A stretch of DNA of 64,000 bases from Kocuria palustris (GCF_016907795.1 NZ_JAFBCR010000001.1:1984001-2048000), one strand, 5' to 3'. Positions 44,110 to 53,617 are shown, counted from the stretch's first letter. The notes: generated from the sequence alone by a model not told the origin. Made by a program: numbers and translations.

Positions 44110-45168
44110 GTGAAGGCTTCTCGCATCGGCCAGAGCGCCGCGATTCTCTCCATCGGCGCGATCGCACTGACCGCTTGCGGCGGCGGCGGCACGACCACGC
44201 TGCAGGGCGCGGGCGCGTCCTCGCAGGAGGCGGCCATGAACGCCTGGTCGGATGGCGCCGGCGAGCTGGATCCGGCCGTCGAGGTCCGCTACTCGCCGGA
44301 CGGCTCCGGCGCCGGCCGCGAGGCCTTCCTGGCCGGCGGCGCGAGCTTCGCCGGCTCGGATGCCGCCATGGACGAGGAGGAGTTCGAGTCCTCCAAGGAG
44401 CAGTGCGGCGACAAGGGCGCGTTCAACGTCCCCGCCTATATCTCCCCGATCGCGGTCGGCTTCAACCTCGAGGGCATCGACTCCCTGAACCTCGACGCCG
44501 AGACCATCGCGGGCATCTTCTCCGGCGAGATCACCACCTGGAACGATCCGGCCATCGCCCAGCAGAACCCGGATGCCGATCTGCCGGACACGAACATCAC
44601 CGTGGTGCACCGCTCGGATGAGTCCGGCACCACCGAGAACTTCACCGACTACCTGCACGCGGCCGCTCCCGAGGCCTGGTCGGACGAGGCCTCCGAGTCC
44701 TGGCCGATCTCCGGCCAGGAGAACTCCCAGGGCACCTCCGGCGTGGTCTCCACCGCCTCTGACACGGACGGCGCCATCACCTACGCCGATGCCTCCGCCG
44801 TCGGCGATCTGGGCACCGTGGCCGTGGGCGTGGGCAACGACTACGTCAAGTACAGCCCCGACGCTGCCGCTGCGGCCGTCGACGCCTCCCAGCGCGTCGA
44901 GGGCGGCGCCGAGAACAACATGGCGCTCGAGCTCGACCGCGACACCGAGGCCGACGGGGCCTACCCGATCATCCTGGTCTCGTACCACATCTACTGCAAC
45001 GAGTACCAGGATCAGGACGCCGCCGACGCGGCCAAGGCCTTCGGCCAGTACGTGGTCTCGGAGGAGGGCCAGCAGGCCTCCGCCGACGCCGCGCACTCCG
45101 CTCCGATGAGCGAGGAGATGCGCCAGGAGGCGCACGACGCGATCGACCAGATCACCGCCGCCGGCTGA
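44110..45168 (+). CDS. pstS: Phosphate ABC transporter, substrate-binding lipoprotein
   Basis: The 352-residue protein captures inorganic phosphate outside the cell. It has a lipoprotein signal with lipobox LTAC (Cys about residue 23), then LQGAGASSQEAAM, the phosphate-binding YSPDGSGAGREAFLAG loop, RSDESGTTENFTDYL and ISGQENSQGTSGVV. The GTG at 44110 starts the signal peptide; a longer open frame upstream has no similarity. The gene is under the PHO box and is separated from pstC by a large hairpin. Confidence 0.96.
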   Translation: MKASRIGQSAAILSIGAIALTACGGGGTTTLQGAGASSQEAAMNAWSDGAGELDPAVEVRYSPDGSGAGREAFLAGGASFAGSDAAMDEEEFESSKEQCGDKGAFNVPAYISPIAVGFNLEGIDSLNLDAETIAGIFSGEITTWNDPAIAQQNPDADLPDTNITVVHRSDESGTTENFTDYLHAAAPEAWSDEASESWPISGQENSQGTSGVVSTASDTDGAITYADASAVGDLGTVAVGVGNDYVKYSPDAAAAAVDASQRVEGGAENNMALELDRDTEADGAYPIILVSYHIYCNEYQDQDAADAAKAFGQYVVSEEGQQASADAAHSAPMSEEMRQEAHDAIDQITAAG

Positions 45169-45185
45169 TCCGCTGCGCGCCCCGC

Positions 45186-45240
45186 GACGGGCCCGCCCGG
45201 GCCTCCCTGAGGAGAGATCCCGGGCACGGGCGGGCCCGTC
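45186..45240 (+). terminator. Partial terminator/attenuator hairpin between pstS and pstC
   Basis: The outer stem GACGGGCCCGCCCG (45186-45199) pairs with CGGGCGGGCCCGTC (45227-45240). The 27-base loop holds further complementary pieces (CCCGGG/CCCGGG, CTCC/GGAG). It would let PstS be made in excess over the membrane proteins. Confidence 0.65.
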
Positions 45241-45318
45241 GCTGTGGCCGCTGGCCGCGCAACCACGAGCGGCCCGACGGCCCGCCGACGAAAGCATCTA
45301 CACCCGAAGGGGTCGAGA

Positions 45319-46296
45319 ATGTCCACCAATGTCTCTGAGAAGAGGCGGCCGGAGCAGATGCCGGAGGGCTCCCGGGCCTTCGATTCCGGCTCGAAGGGCG
45401 GCCGCTTCGGCGACCAGCTCTTCTCCGGTCTGAGCCTGGCCGCAGGCATCCTGATCTTCGTGATCCTGCTTGCGGTCTTCACCTTCCTCGGCTGGAAGTC
45501 CGCCGACATCCTGACGATCCCGGGCTCCGCCATCACCGGCGGCGAGGGGTTCTTCGCGTACGTCTACCCGATCGTCCTGGGCACCCTGATGGCGGCCGTG
45601 ATCGCGCTGCTGATCGCAACCCCGCTGGGCATCCTCGTGGCTCTGTACATCTCACACTTCGCCCCGCCCAAGGTCGCCAAGCCGGTCGGCTACGTGATCG
45701 ACCTGCTCGCGGCCATCCCCTCGGTCGTCTACGGCGCCTGGGGCATGACGGTGCTGGCTCCGGCGCTGGTGCCGTTCTACAACTGGCTCGCCGAGAACTT
45801 CGGGTGGATCCCGCTGCTCGAGGGGCCGGCCTCGAACACCGGGCGCACCATGTTCACCGCGGGTGTGGTGCTGGCGATCATGATCCTGCCGATCATCACC
45901 GCCATGTCCCGAGAGCTGTTCGTCCAGACGCCCAAGCTGCACGAGGAGGCCTCGCTGGCCCTCGGCGCCACCCGACTCGAGATGATCGGCCAGGCCGTCA
46001 TGCCGTTCGCCCGGGCGGGCATCGTCTCCTCCGTCATGCTGGCCCTGGGCCGTGCACTCGGCGAGACCATGGCCGTGGCGCTGGTGCTCTCCACCGGCGG
46101 CCTGCAGTGGTCGCTGATCCGCACGGGCAACAACACCATCGCCGCGGAGATCGCGCTGAACTACCCGGAGGCCTTCGGCAACCGGTTCACCGAGCTCATC
46201 GCCGCCGGCTTCGTGCTCTTCATCATCACGCTGATCGTGAACCTCGCAGCACGCGCGATCACCGCCCGCTACAAGGAATTCTCGGGGGCAAACTGA
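45319..46296 (+). CDS. pstC: Phosphate ABC transporter permease PstC
   Basis: The 325-residue membrane protein has six transmembrane helices, with the EAA-loop ASLALGATRLEMIGQAVMPF (about residues 210-229) and AAIPSVVYGAWGMTVLAP. It forms the phosphate channel with PstA. The ATG has GAAGGGG ten bases upstream. The stop shares one base with the pstA start (TGATG). Confidence 0.95.
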   Translation: MSTNVSEKRRPEQMPEGSRAFDSGSKGGRFGDQLFSGLSLAAGILIFVILLAVFTFLGWKSADILTIPGSAITGGEGFFAYVYPIVLGTLMAAVIALLIATPLGILVALYISHFAPPKVAKPVGYVIDLLAAIPSVVYGAWGMTVLAPALVPFYNWLAENFGWIPLLEGPASNTGRTMFTAGVVLAIMILPIITAMSRELFVQTPKLHEEASLALGATRLEMIGQAVMPFARAGIVSSVMLALGRALGETMAVALVLSTGGLQWSLIRTGNNTIAAEIALNYPEAFGNRFTELIAAGFVLFIITLIVNLAARAITARYKEFSGAN

Positions 46297-47429
46297 TGTC
46301 GACCAACACCACTGAGCAGCGCTCCGAGACCCGGAGCCCCAAGAATCAGAACTCGCTCACGTCGGGTCAGCGCCCCAAGTGGCTGATCCCGGCCATCCTC
46401 GTCGGCTCGATCGTCGTCGGAGCCGCACTGGCCGCCCTCGTGAGCTTCAGCGTCGCACTGTGGGCCGTGTGCGCGGCCGTGATCTTCCTGATCGCCGCTC
46501 CGATCGCGGTCACCTCGATCGAGGGCTCCCGTCAGGGCAAGAACGCGGCCCTGACCTATCTGGTCTACGGCGCCTTCATCGTGGCGGTCATCCCGCTGAT
46601 CTCGGTGATCTGGACCGTGCTCTTCCGCGGCATCCCCACCCTGTCGCCGGAGCTGCTGACCACCACCATGTCCAGCGTGACCGCCATCGACGATCAGCAG
46701 AGCGTCGAGAACGGCACGGGCGTGCAGGGCGGCATCCTGCACGCCATCGTGGGCAGCGTGATCGTGACCCTGTGCGCCACGATCATCTCGGTCCCGATCG
46801 GCCTGCTGACGGCCATCTACCAGGTCGAGTACTCCAACGGCAACACGCTGTCGAAGATCATCACCTTCCTGGTGGACGTCATGACCGGCATCCCGTCGAT
46901 CGTCGCCGGCCTGTTCGCCTCGGCCCTCTTCACGATCATCCTGGGTCAGCAGGGCGTGCGCATGGGCATCGTCGGCGCGGTCGCGCTGACCGTGCTGATG
47001 ATCCCCACCGTGGTGAAGTCCACGGAGGAGATGCTGAAGGTCGTGCCCAATGAGCTGAGAGAAGCCTCATATGCCCTGGGAGTGCGCAAGTGGCGTACGA
47101 TTCTGAAGGTGGTCATCCCCACCGCGATCTCGGGCATCGCCGCCGGTGTCACGCTGGCCATCGCCCGAGTGATCGGTGAGACGGCACCGCTGATGGTGAC
47201 GATCGGCTTCCTGGACTCCATGAACGCGAATCCGTTCCACGACTGGATGTCCTCGCTGCCGACCTTCATCTACCAGCAGCTGATGCGCCCGATCTCGCCG
47301 ACCACGCCGGATCCGTCCACGGATCGCGCGTGGGCCGCCGCGCTCGTGCTGATCGTCTTCGTCATGCTGCTGAACCTGGCGGCACGACTGATCGCCAACG
47401 CCTTCGCACCCAAGACCGCTGGTCGCTGA
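46296..47429 (+). CDS. pstA: Phosphate ABC transporter permease PstA
   Basis: The 377-residue permease begins with about 28 polar residues and two extra hydrophobic segments before the core of six helices. The EAA-loop is [20 protein letters not shown] and the fold motif is [20 protein letters not shown]. Translation is coupled to pstC by the shared TGATG. Confidence 0.95.
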   Translation: MSTNTTEQRSETRSPKNQNSLTSGQRPKWLIPAILVGSIVVGAALAALVSFSVALWAVCAAVIFLIAAPIAVTSIEGSRQGKNAALTYLVYGAFIVAVIPLISVIWTVLFRGIPTLSPELLTTTMSSVTAIDDQQSVENGTGVQGGILHAIVGSVIVTLCATIISVPIGLLTAIYQVEYSNGNTLSKIITFLVDVMTGIPSIVAGLFASALFTIILGQQGVRMGIVGAVALTVLMIPTVVKSTEEMLKVVPNELREASYALGVRKWRTILKVVIPTAISGIAAGVTLAIARVIGETAPLMVTIGFLDSMNANPFHDWMSSLPTFIYQQLMRPISPTTPDPSTDRAWAAALVLIVFVMLLNLAARLIANAFAPKTAGR

Positions 47430-47464
47430 ACCCTCCGCCGACTGAGAAAGAAGCTCTGAACCAC

Positions 47465-48244
47465 ATGTCGAAGCGAATCGACGTCGAGAACCTCGATGTC
47501 TTCTACGGAGATTTCCGCGCCGTCGAGGGCGTGAACATCGATATCGATCCCAACACCGTGACGGCCTTCATCGGCCCGTCCGGCTGCGGCAAGTCCACGG
47601 TGCTGCGCTCCCTGAACCGCATGCACGAGGTCATCCCCGGCGCCTACACCACGGGCAAGGTCATGATCGACGGCGAGGACGTGTACGGCCGCGGCGTCGA
47701 TCCGGTGACCGTCCGCTCCACGATCGGGATGGTCTTCCAGCGCCCGAACCCGTTCCCCACCATGTCCATCCGCGACAACGTGCTGGCCGGCGTGAAGCTG
47801 AACAACAAGGCCATCTCCAAGAAGGACGCCGACGAGCTCGTGGAGTCGTCCCTGCGCGGCTCCAACCTCTGGAACGAGGTCAAGGACCGTCTGGACCGCC
47901 CGGGCTCGGGCCTGTCCGGCGGCCAGCAGCAGCGTCTGTGCATCGCCCGCGCGATCGCCGTGAAGCCCGAGATCATCCTGATGGACGAGCCCTGCTCGGC
48001 CCTGGACCCGATCTCGACCATCGCGATCGAGGACCTGATCCACGACCTCAAGAAGGACTTCACGGTCGTGATCGTGACCCACAACATGCAGCAGGCCCAG
48101 CGCGTGGCCGACCGCACCGCCTTCTTCAACCTGGAGGCCACCGGCAAGCCCGGCAAGCTCGTGGAGTACAACGACACCACGAACATCTTCCAGAACCCGC
48201 AGCAGCAGGCCACCGAGGACTACGTCTCCGGTCGCTTCGGCTGA
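47465..48244 (+). CDS. pstB: Phosphate ABC transporter ATPase PstB
   Basis: The 259-residue ATPase has Walker [20 protein letters not shown], the Q-loop [10 protein letters not shown], signature [18 protein letters not shown], Walker [13 protein letters not shown] and switch [13 protein letters not shown]. The start is 36 bases after pstA, with GAGAAAGAAGC in place of a strong ribosome site. There is no phoU directly downstream. Confidence 0.97.
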   Translation: MSKRIDVENLDVFYGDFRAVEGVNIDIDPNTVTAFIGPSGCGKSTVLRSLNRMHEVIPGAYTTGKVMIDGEDVYGRGVDPVTVRSTIGMVFQRPNPFPTMSIRDNVLAGVKLNNKAISKKDADELVESSLRGSNLWNEVKDRLDRPGSGLSGGQQQRLCIARAIAVKPEIILMDEPCSALDPISTIAIEDLIHDLKKDFTVVIVTHNMQQAQRVADRTAFFNLEATGKPGKLVEYNDTTNIFQNPQQQATEDYVSGRFG

Positions 48245-48282
48245 TCGGCAGGGCCTGCCCGCGCAGGCTCCTCAGCGCCACT

Positions 48283-48320
48283 CAGCGCCCCCGCTCGGAT
48301 GGATCCGAGCGGGGGCGCTG
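48283..48320 (+). terminator. Terminator of the pst operon
   Basis: A 17-bp perfect stem (48283-48299 with 48304-48320) closes a TGGA loop, 39 bases after the pstB stop. Confidence 0.85.
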
Positions 48321-48420
48321 TCGTGCTCGGACGGCGTGCCCGGGCGCAGATCGAGCGGTCCCGCGGCGTGCGTCGGGGGCAGGAAGCGCAGCGGCGACAG
48401 CCGGGGAAGGCAGGGGTCCT

Positions 48421-49452
48421 TCAGAGGCTCAGCAGGGGGGAGGCCGCAGTGACCAGCACGGCGCTGGCGGCGGCGCAGGCGGGGATCGTGATGATCCAGC
48501 AGCCGATGACCTGGGCGACGACCACGTGGTGCGTGGAGCGGAAGCGCTGGTTCACGCCTGCGCCGAGCACGGCGGCGGCGGTCGTCTGCGAGGTGGACAT
48601 CTGCACGTCCGAGCCCAGCGCCACGGGCAGCAGCAGGGCGCCGGCCACGGCCTGGGCGGTGGCCCCGCGCACGGCATCGGGGCGGACCATGCGGGAGGAG
48701 ATCGTGCGGGCGATCTGCCAGCCGCCCAGCAGGCTGCCGCCGGCCAGGCACAGGGCCACGACGACGTCGATCGCGACGGCGGCCTCGGGCGCTTCGAGAG
48801 CAGAGAGGCCTGACAGCCCCGCGACGGCGGTGACCAGGGCGATCATGCGCGGTCCGTGGATCACGCCGTGGCCGAGGTTGATGGCGGTGGCGCCGATGGC
48901 CAGGACCACGCGCGCCGAGAGGGTGACCTGGTCGGCCTCGAACCGACTGGCCAGGTGCACCACAGGGATCAGCAGTACCCAGGACAGGGCGAAGGCGACC
49001 AGCGGGCCCAGGACCACGGGCAGGAGCAGAAGGCCCAGGGGCCAGGCCGAGCTCGGGGGATAGCTGGTCAGGCCCAGGGCCCCGGCGGTCAGGGAGGCTG
49101 CGAGCAGGGAGCTGGTCAGGGTGGCGCCCATGGAGGCGGGCAGGCCGCGCTGCCAGGTGAGAAGGGCCCAGGCGATGCTCACGATGAGCGCGCTGGCGAC
49201 CACCAGCAGTCCCGTGCGCGGATCCGGGAGCAGCGTCTCCAGGTTCTCGGTGGCCTGCTGCATGGGCACCAGCAGGGCCACCAGCGCCACGCCCAGGACG
49301 TTGAGCACCGCGGCCATCACCAGCGCCGTGCGAGCAGTCAGGGCCCGATGGCGCACGGGCATGGCGATCGCGTTGGAGACGTCGTGCCCGGAGCTGATGA
49401 CGGCGAAGGCCAGAGCCAGGACGAGGACGGCGGCGGAGGCTGCGAGCAGCAC
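48421..49452 (-). CDS. Inorganic phosphate transporter (Pit family)
   Basis: The 343-residue membrane protein has about ten helices. The repeated Pit motifs are FAVISSGHDVSNAIAMPVRH in the N-terminal half and GATAINLGHGVIHGPRMIAL plus LGSDVQMSTSQTTAAAVLGAG in the C-terminal half. The family moves phosphate with metal and protons. The usual GxNDxxN is altered to GHDVSNA and NLGHGVIH, so it belongs to the short low-affinity Pit group. GTG 49452 follows the PhoU-like gene by three bases. The operon converges with pst. Confidence 0.85.
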   Translation of the reverse strand: MLLAASAAVLVLALAFAVISSGHDVSNAIAMPVRHRALTARTALVMAAVLNVLGVALVALLVPMQQATENLETLLPDPRTGLLVVASALIVSIAWALLTWQRGLPASMGATLTSSLLAASLTAGALGLTSYPPSSAWPLGLLLLPVVLGPLVAFALSWVLLIPVVHLASRFEADQVTLSARVVLAIGATAINLGHGVIHGPRMIALVTAVAGLSGLSALEAPEAAVAIDVVVALCLAGGSLLGGWQIARTISSRMVRPDAVRGATAQAVAGALLLPVALGSDVQMSTSQTTAAAVLGAGVNQRFRSTHHVVVAQVIGCWIITIPACAAASAVLVTAASPLLSL

Positions 49453-49455
49453 GGA

Positions 49456-50076
49456 TCAGGCCTCGGAGATGCTGATGCGCCCGACCTCGTGGGCCAGCGC
49501 CGTCATGGAGCGGGCGGCCTCGTGCAGCTGATCGGCGGTCTGCAGCGACTCGAAGGCCTCTGCTGGCTCCAGCTCCCGGAACAGCTGCTGCCGGTGCACC
49601 AGGAAGGTCCGCTCGGTCTGCTTGCGGAGGCGGTGCATGTCGAACCAGTACTCGTCGAGCCCCTCGAGCGTGCGCAGCCGCAGCACGGCAGTGCGCGAGA
49701 GCGAGGCCATGCGGCTGATGCTGGAGAGCTGCTCCGTGGTGTGGGCGCCGTGGGAGAGACGGTGCGGGTCGACGGCAAGGGCCTCGACGCACAGCTGGAG
49801 GTGCTCGGAGGCCTCCGCCAGGTGGCTGCTGAGGATGTAGATGTCCGAACGGGGCAGGGGCAGGGCGTAGGTGGTGCGAGCCGAGGTCATGGCCCCGAAG
49901 TGCAGATCCGCGGTCCGGGTGCCGATGCTGCTGATCTGAGCCTGCAGCTCGGCCACGCGATCACCCTCGGCGGGAAGCATCTCGGAGCAGCAGCGCACCG
50001 CTTCCTGCACCTGATCGCTGAGCTGCGCCAGGGTGTGCAGCACCCCGCTGTCCTCGGGGAAGACACGCAGTGCCAT
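49456..50076 (-). CDS. DUF47/PhoU-like Pit accessory protein
   Basis: The 206-residue protein is almost entirely helical, as in the Pit-accessory (DUF47) family related to PhoU. Features are GVLHTLAQLSDQVQEAVRCC, HLAEASEHLQLCVEALAVDP and DQLHEAARSMTALAHEVGRI. I choose ATG 50076 (MALRVFPEDSG); ATG 50106 and a GTG at 50256 are also in frame but add Pro/Gly-rich sequence. The stop is three bases before the Pit start, so the two form an operon for gated phosphate uptake. Confidence 0.78.
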   Translation of the reverse strand: MALRVFPEDSGVLHTLAQLSDQVQEAVRCCSEMLPAEGDRVAELQAQISSIGTRTADLHFGAMTSARTTYALPLPRSDIYILSSHLAEASEHLQLCVEALAVDPHRLSHGAHTTEQLSSISRMASLSRTAVLRLRTLEGLDEYWFDMHRLRKQTERTFLVHRQQLFRELEPAEAFESLQTADQLHEAARSMTALAHEVGRISISEA

Positions 50077-50265
50077 GGAGCCATGCCTTCGGTCGATGGA
50101 GCGCATGAGCCCGCAGCGGGGCGGCTGCGGGACCTGGTCAAGGACCGGCTCGTGGCCGATCGATGGTTTAGGGGGTGCCGGACCGGGAGCGCCTCTCGGC
50201 GTGTGGCCGCTCGAAGCGGCTGAATGATGGAGCCCGGGGCTGCCGCAGCCCGGCACCTGGCATCC

Positions 50266-50296
50266 ATTGTAGAGGCCGCCCCCGGTGATGGGTCAA
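50266..50296 (-). promoter_or_regulatory. Promoter of the DUF47-Pit operon
   Basis: On the minus strand TTGACC (50291-50296) and TACAAT (50266-50271) are separated by 19 bases. The start would be near 50258, leaving a leader of about 180 bases before ATG 50076 that contains a CCGGGGCTGC/GCAGCCCGG hairpin. The rest of 50077-50439 has no gene. Confidence 0.5.
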
Positions 50297-50408
50297 AGCC
50301 GCCGACGGGGCCGGGGTCCGCGCCGGCTCCGCGCGATCCCGTCGTGGGTCCGAGCCCGACGACAGGGTCCTGATCACTGCCCTGGCGGCGAGGGCCCATC
50401 GCCGGTCG

Positions 50409-50439
50409 GGCGCTGCCGGGCTCTCGGTCCGGCAGCGCC
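50409..50439 (-). terminator. Terminator after the 50440 gene
   Basis: GGCGCTGCCGG pairs with CCGGCAGCGCC (11 bp) around a nine-base loop, directly after the stop codon. Confidence 0.75.
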
Positions 50440-51156
50440 TCAGTCGAGCGAACCGGCCCGCCAGGCCCGAGCGGCGGCCTCGAGATCATCAGCGGTGCGC
50501 TCGAGGCGCTTGGCCCCGGCGATCTCCTGGCGCGCCATCCGCTCGCCGTCCAGCTCGGCGGCCGCAGCCTCGACGGCGAGCTCGCCTGCGGCGGGACTGC
50601 TCGGAAGGCGCTCGGTGGTGCGTCGGGTCTCGTCGTCCGAGGCCCAGGGATCGCCCAAACGGGTGCGGCCGAGCGCTGTGACGCGGCAGAAGGCGGCGAA
50701 GCGCTCCAGGGCGACGTCGAAGTCGCCGTTCCAGGCGCCCGAGAGGATCGCGTCGGCCATCTCCCGGATCTCCGCGGCCCGGGGCGGGTCGGCCACCCCG
50801 GCCACCACGTAGGAGACCTGCGCCGTGTCGCGCCCGGCCTCGAACCACCTGCTCAGGCGCACCGGATCCGCCTGCACGGCAGAGCGCAGGGCGTAGAGCC
50901 GCCACAGCGCCCCGGGAAGGCTGACCGGAGGGGCCTCCGACCACAGGGCGGCCAGGCCGTCGAGGCCCTCGGTGTCCGTGAACTCGACGAGCCGGCGCCT
51001 GACCTCGGGATCCTCGTGCCCCCGACCGCGGTGCAGCACGGCGGCAGCGGTGACGTGGGCGGCCTCGGCGAGCACGGCGGGATCGACCCCGCCGATCCTC
51101 TGGTCGAAGAGGGCGGGGTCGAACTTCACCGGGCGGTGATGATCACGAGCAGACAT
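50440..51156 (-). CDS. Unknown cytoplasmic protein, 238 residues
   Basis: I do not recognise the family. The product is soluble and mainly helical, with SLPGALWRLYALRSAVQADP and SRWFEAGRDTAQVSYVVAGV in the middle and a long C-terminal helix rich in Glu/Ala/Arg (GELAVEAAAAELDGERMARQ). Composition and codon use match the core genome, and the gene has its own terminator. Relatives in other actinobacteria are to be expected, but no function can be given. It follows glsA by about 90 bases on the same strand. Confidence 0.6.
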   Translation of the reverse strand: MSARDHHRPVKFDPALFDQRIGGVDPAVLAEAAHVTAAAVLHRGRGHEDPEVRRRLVEFTDTEGLDGLAALWSEAPPVSLPGALWRLYALRSAVQADPVRLSRWFEAGRDTAQVSYVVAGVADPPRAAEIREMADAILSGAWNGDFDVALERFAAFCRVTALGRTRLGDPWASDDETRRTTERLPSSPAAGELAVEAAAAELDGERMARQEIAGAKRLERTADDLEAAARAWRAGSLD

Positions 51157-51195
51157 GCCTCCAGCGTACGACCGCTGCTGCCGGTCGCATCAGGC

Positions 51196-51234
51196 CGCAC
51201 GGGTCCGATCAGCGCTCAGCCGAAGACCCGTGCG
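51196..51234 (-). terminator. Terminator of the glutaminase gene
   Basis: CGCACGGGTC (51196-51205) pairs with GACCCGTGCG (51225-51234) about 14 bases after the stop. Confidence 0.7.
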
Positions 51235-51247
51235 AGCAGACCAGAGC

Positions 51248-53413
51248 TCAGGCCTCGACCGGGGTCTCGTTCCAGTGGTCGCCGGGCTCCCAGCCGATGT
51301 TTGCGCACAGGGCGGTCTCCAGGTCCTCCGAGGCGGCCCGGGCCATCGAGCGCCACAGCTCCAGAGCTGCGGCGGGCTCCTCCTGCTCCAGCGCCCGCAG
51401 GGCAGGGGCGTCGAGCACGCGCACCACCAGGTCGGTGCCGGCCACGGCCTGCACGCTCAGCCGCTCGTCGCTGACGCCCGAGGAGCGGAAGACGGTGCCC
51501 GGGCGCATGCGGCGCACGACCGAGCCGTCCTCGTGGGAGCCGTGCGGGATCATCTCCACGAGGCCCTCGACCACCAGGACCACCGCGGACTCGCCGGGCT
51601 CCAGGTCCAGCACGGGCTCGCCCTCGCGGACCCGCAGCTCCTGGGCGCGCGACCAGATCGTCTCGGCGATCTCGTCGTCGGTGTCGCGCAGCAGGTCGGT
51701 GGAGCGCGCGGCCTCGATGGTGGACTCGGCGTCCAGATCGGGCATCTCGTCGGCGTCGGAGGCGGTGGCGTCGTCGTCGCGTCGGCGCAGCTGCTCGATC
51801 AGCTGATCCTCCACGTGCGCCAGGGCCTCTTCGCGGGTGGCGAAGACCGTGAGGTTCTCCGGCTTGGTCGTGGTGCGGATCTTGCGCGCCGCCGAGATGG
51901 CAGGCAGCGAGTCGGTATAGGGGTTGGACGGGCCATCGGAGTCGTCGTCGGGCTCGTCCTTCCAGATGTCCTCCCAGACGGTGTCCCAGGCGTCGTACCA
52001 GTCGTCGGTCCAGGGGTCGCCCACGACCAGGGCGACGTCGCGGCCGGCCTCGCACAGCTCTGTGGCGGTCACGGCGATCAGGTGGCGGCCGAAGCCGGCG
52101 ATCTGATCGACGTCGGACAGGTCCAGGATCACGGAGCTCGCCGTCTGCGCCGACTGGCGCAGGGCGCGCACGGTCTCCTCGGTGCCGGGGAAGAGCAGGT
52201 TGCCCTGGACCTCGATCACGGCGACGTCCGAAGCCAGCTCGCTGAGGGCCCGGCGCGAGTCCTCATCGCGGTGGGTCAGGGAGCGGGCGTCGGCCAGGGA
52301 ATGGATGGAGCGCACGGTGCGCTTGGACGGGCGCGGGCCGCGGGCGAAGTGCAGGTCCATGGCCTGGGAGATGCGCTCGCAGGCGGCCGTGCCGCGCACG
52401 CTGTTGCCGTGCTGATCCAGCGGCGGGGCGAACGTGGCCACGGCCAGCTGGCCCGGGACCACCGCGATGATGCCGCCGCCCACGCCGGACTTGCCGGGCA
52501 GGCCCACGCGCACGAACCACTCGCCGGCGTCGTCGTACATGCCGCAGGAGTTCATCACCGACAGCACGCGCTCGACCGTGACCGGCTCCATGACGCGCTC
52601 GTCGGTGAACGGATTGCGCCCGCCGGCGGCCAGGGTGGCGCCCATGATCGCCAGGTCCCGGGTGTCGACCATGACGGAGCACTGGGCGAAGTAGTCCTCC
52701 AGCGCCTGGGTGGGGTCCTCCTCGATGATCCCGACGGAGCTGAGCATCCAGCCCAGCGCGCGGTTGCGGTCGCCCTCCTTGTGCTCCTGGGAGTAGACGT
52801 CGGGATCCATCATCAGCTCGCGCCCGGCGAAGGCCGAGAACAGCTGCCGGACGCGCTCGCGGCGGGTGATGCCGCGGTGCGGGTCCACGAGCCAGGAGGC
52901 GGTGATCGCCCCGGCATTGATCATGGCGTTGGCCGGGCGGTTGGTCTCCGGATGCAGCGAGATGCGGTTGAAGGACTCGCCGCTGGGCTCCACATCGATC
53001 TTGGCGTCCACGCCCCCGAAGCCGCGGTCCTCGATCGCCAGCCCGTAGACGAAGGCCTTGGAGATCGACTGGATGGAGAAGCAGTCGCGGCTGTCGCCGG
53101 CCTCGTAGATGTGGCCACCGGCCGTGGCGACCACGACCGCCAGCTTCTCCGGATCCGCGTTGGCCAGGGCCGGGATCGACGACGACGGCTCGCCCTCGGT
53201 CAGCTCGCGGACCTCATCCAGCACGGCCGCCAGGGCGCCCTCGATGGGCGACGGGCCGAAGAGCTTCTCCGACTCCGACCACTCGGGGCTCGGGCGCTGG
53301 GTGTCGGCCCAGCCCAGTGGATCGCCGTTCTCGTCGAGCTGGTAGGAGGTGCTCTGATCGTCGTCGGTGTTCTGGGCGGTCTCGTGGCGCTGCTGCCTGT
53401 CGTGGGAGGTCAC
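51248..53413 (-). CDS. glsA: Glutaminase A with C-terminal STAS and cyclic-nucleotide-binding-like domains
   Basis: The 721-residue protein hydrolyses glutamine to glutamate and ammonia. The glutaminase domain (about residues 50-355) has the serine-lysine pair in SIQSISKAF (Ser116, Lys119), SFNRISLHPETNRPANAMIN and GLPGKSGVGGGI. A STAS-like domain follows (about 395-465; IEVQGNLLFPGTEETV, SVILDLSDVDQIAGFG). It is interrupted by a Trp/Asp-rich stretch (about 467-494) and resumes at about 515-545. Residues about 575-695 form a Crp-like nucleotide-binding fold. The same order is known from other actinobacterial glutaminases, and Micrococcus luteus has a salt-tolerant enzyme. Confidence 0.92.
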   Translation of the reverse strand: MTSHDRQQRHETAQNTDDDQSTSYQLDENGDPLGWADTQRPSPEWSESEKLFGPSPIEGALAAVLDEVRELTEGEPSSSIPALANADPEKLAVVVATAGGHIYEAGDSRDCFSIQSISKAFVYGLAIEDRGFGGVDAKIDVEPSGESFNRISLHPETNRPANAMINAGAITASWLVDPHRGITRRERVRQLFSAFAGRELMMDPDVYSQEHKEGDRNRALGWMLSSVGIIEEDPTQALEDYFAQCSVMVDTRDLAIMGATLAAGGRNPFTDERVMEPVTVERVLSVMNSCGMYDDAGEWFVRVGLPGKSGVGGGIIAVVPGQLAVATFAPPLDQHGNSVRGTAACERISQAMDLHFARGPRPSKRTVRSIHSLADARSLTHRDEDSRRALSELASDVAVIEVQGNLLFPGTEETVRALRQSAQTASSVILDLSDVDQIAGFGRHLIAVTATELCEAGRDVALVVGDPWTDDWYDAWDTVWEDIWKDEPDDDSDGPSNPYTDSLPAISAARKIRTTTKPENLTVFATREEALAHVEDQLIEQLRRRDDDATASDADEMPDLDAESTIEAARSTDLLRDTDDEIAETIWSRAQELRVREGEPVLDLEPGESAVVLVVEGLVEMIPHGSHEDGSVVRRMRPGTVFRSSGVSDERLSVQAVAGTDLVVRVLDAPALRALEQEEPAAALELWRSMARAASEDLETALCANIGWEPGDHWNETPVEA

Positions 53414-53519
53414 GGGACGACGGTACCGGGTCGGGCGGCGGATGCCGATTTCTCAGCCGAGGCCCATGCGGTGCCTGGTCTACGATGGTGGGCGTCGTCC
53501 GCACGTCCGGGCGGCGGTG

Positions 53520-53595
53520 GGGCCCTTAGCTCAGCTGGCAGAGCAGTGGACTTTTAATCCATGGGTCGTGGGTTCGATCCCCACAGGGCCCACCA
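53520..53595 (+). tRNA. tRNA-Lys (anticodon UUU), CCA encoded
   Basis: The acceptor arm GGGCCCT (53520-53526) pairs with AGGGCCC (53585-53591), followed by discriminator A and an encoded CCA. The D-arm has TAGCTCAGCTGGCAGAGCA, the anticodon loop is CTTTTAA (anticodon TTT), and the T-arm is GTGGG-TTCGATC-CCCAC. A -10-like TACGAT lies at 53481-53486. Confidence 0.97.
53548..53594 (+). repeat. 47-bp direct repeat, copy 1 (inside tRNA-Lys)
   Basis: The sequence from the anticodon stem to the second base of CCA is repeated exactly at 55375-55421. It would be an attachment-site core left by integration into the tRNA 3' end. Confidence 0.9.
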
Positions 53596-53617
53596 TTGTG
53601 ATGTCTCAGTACATGGG

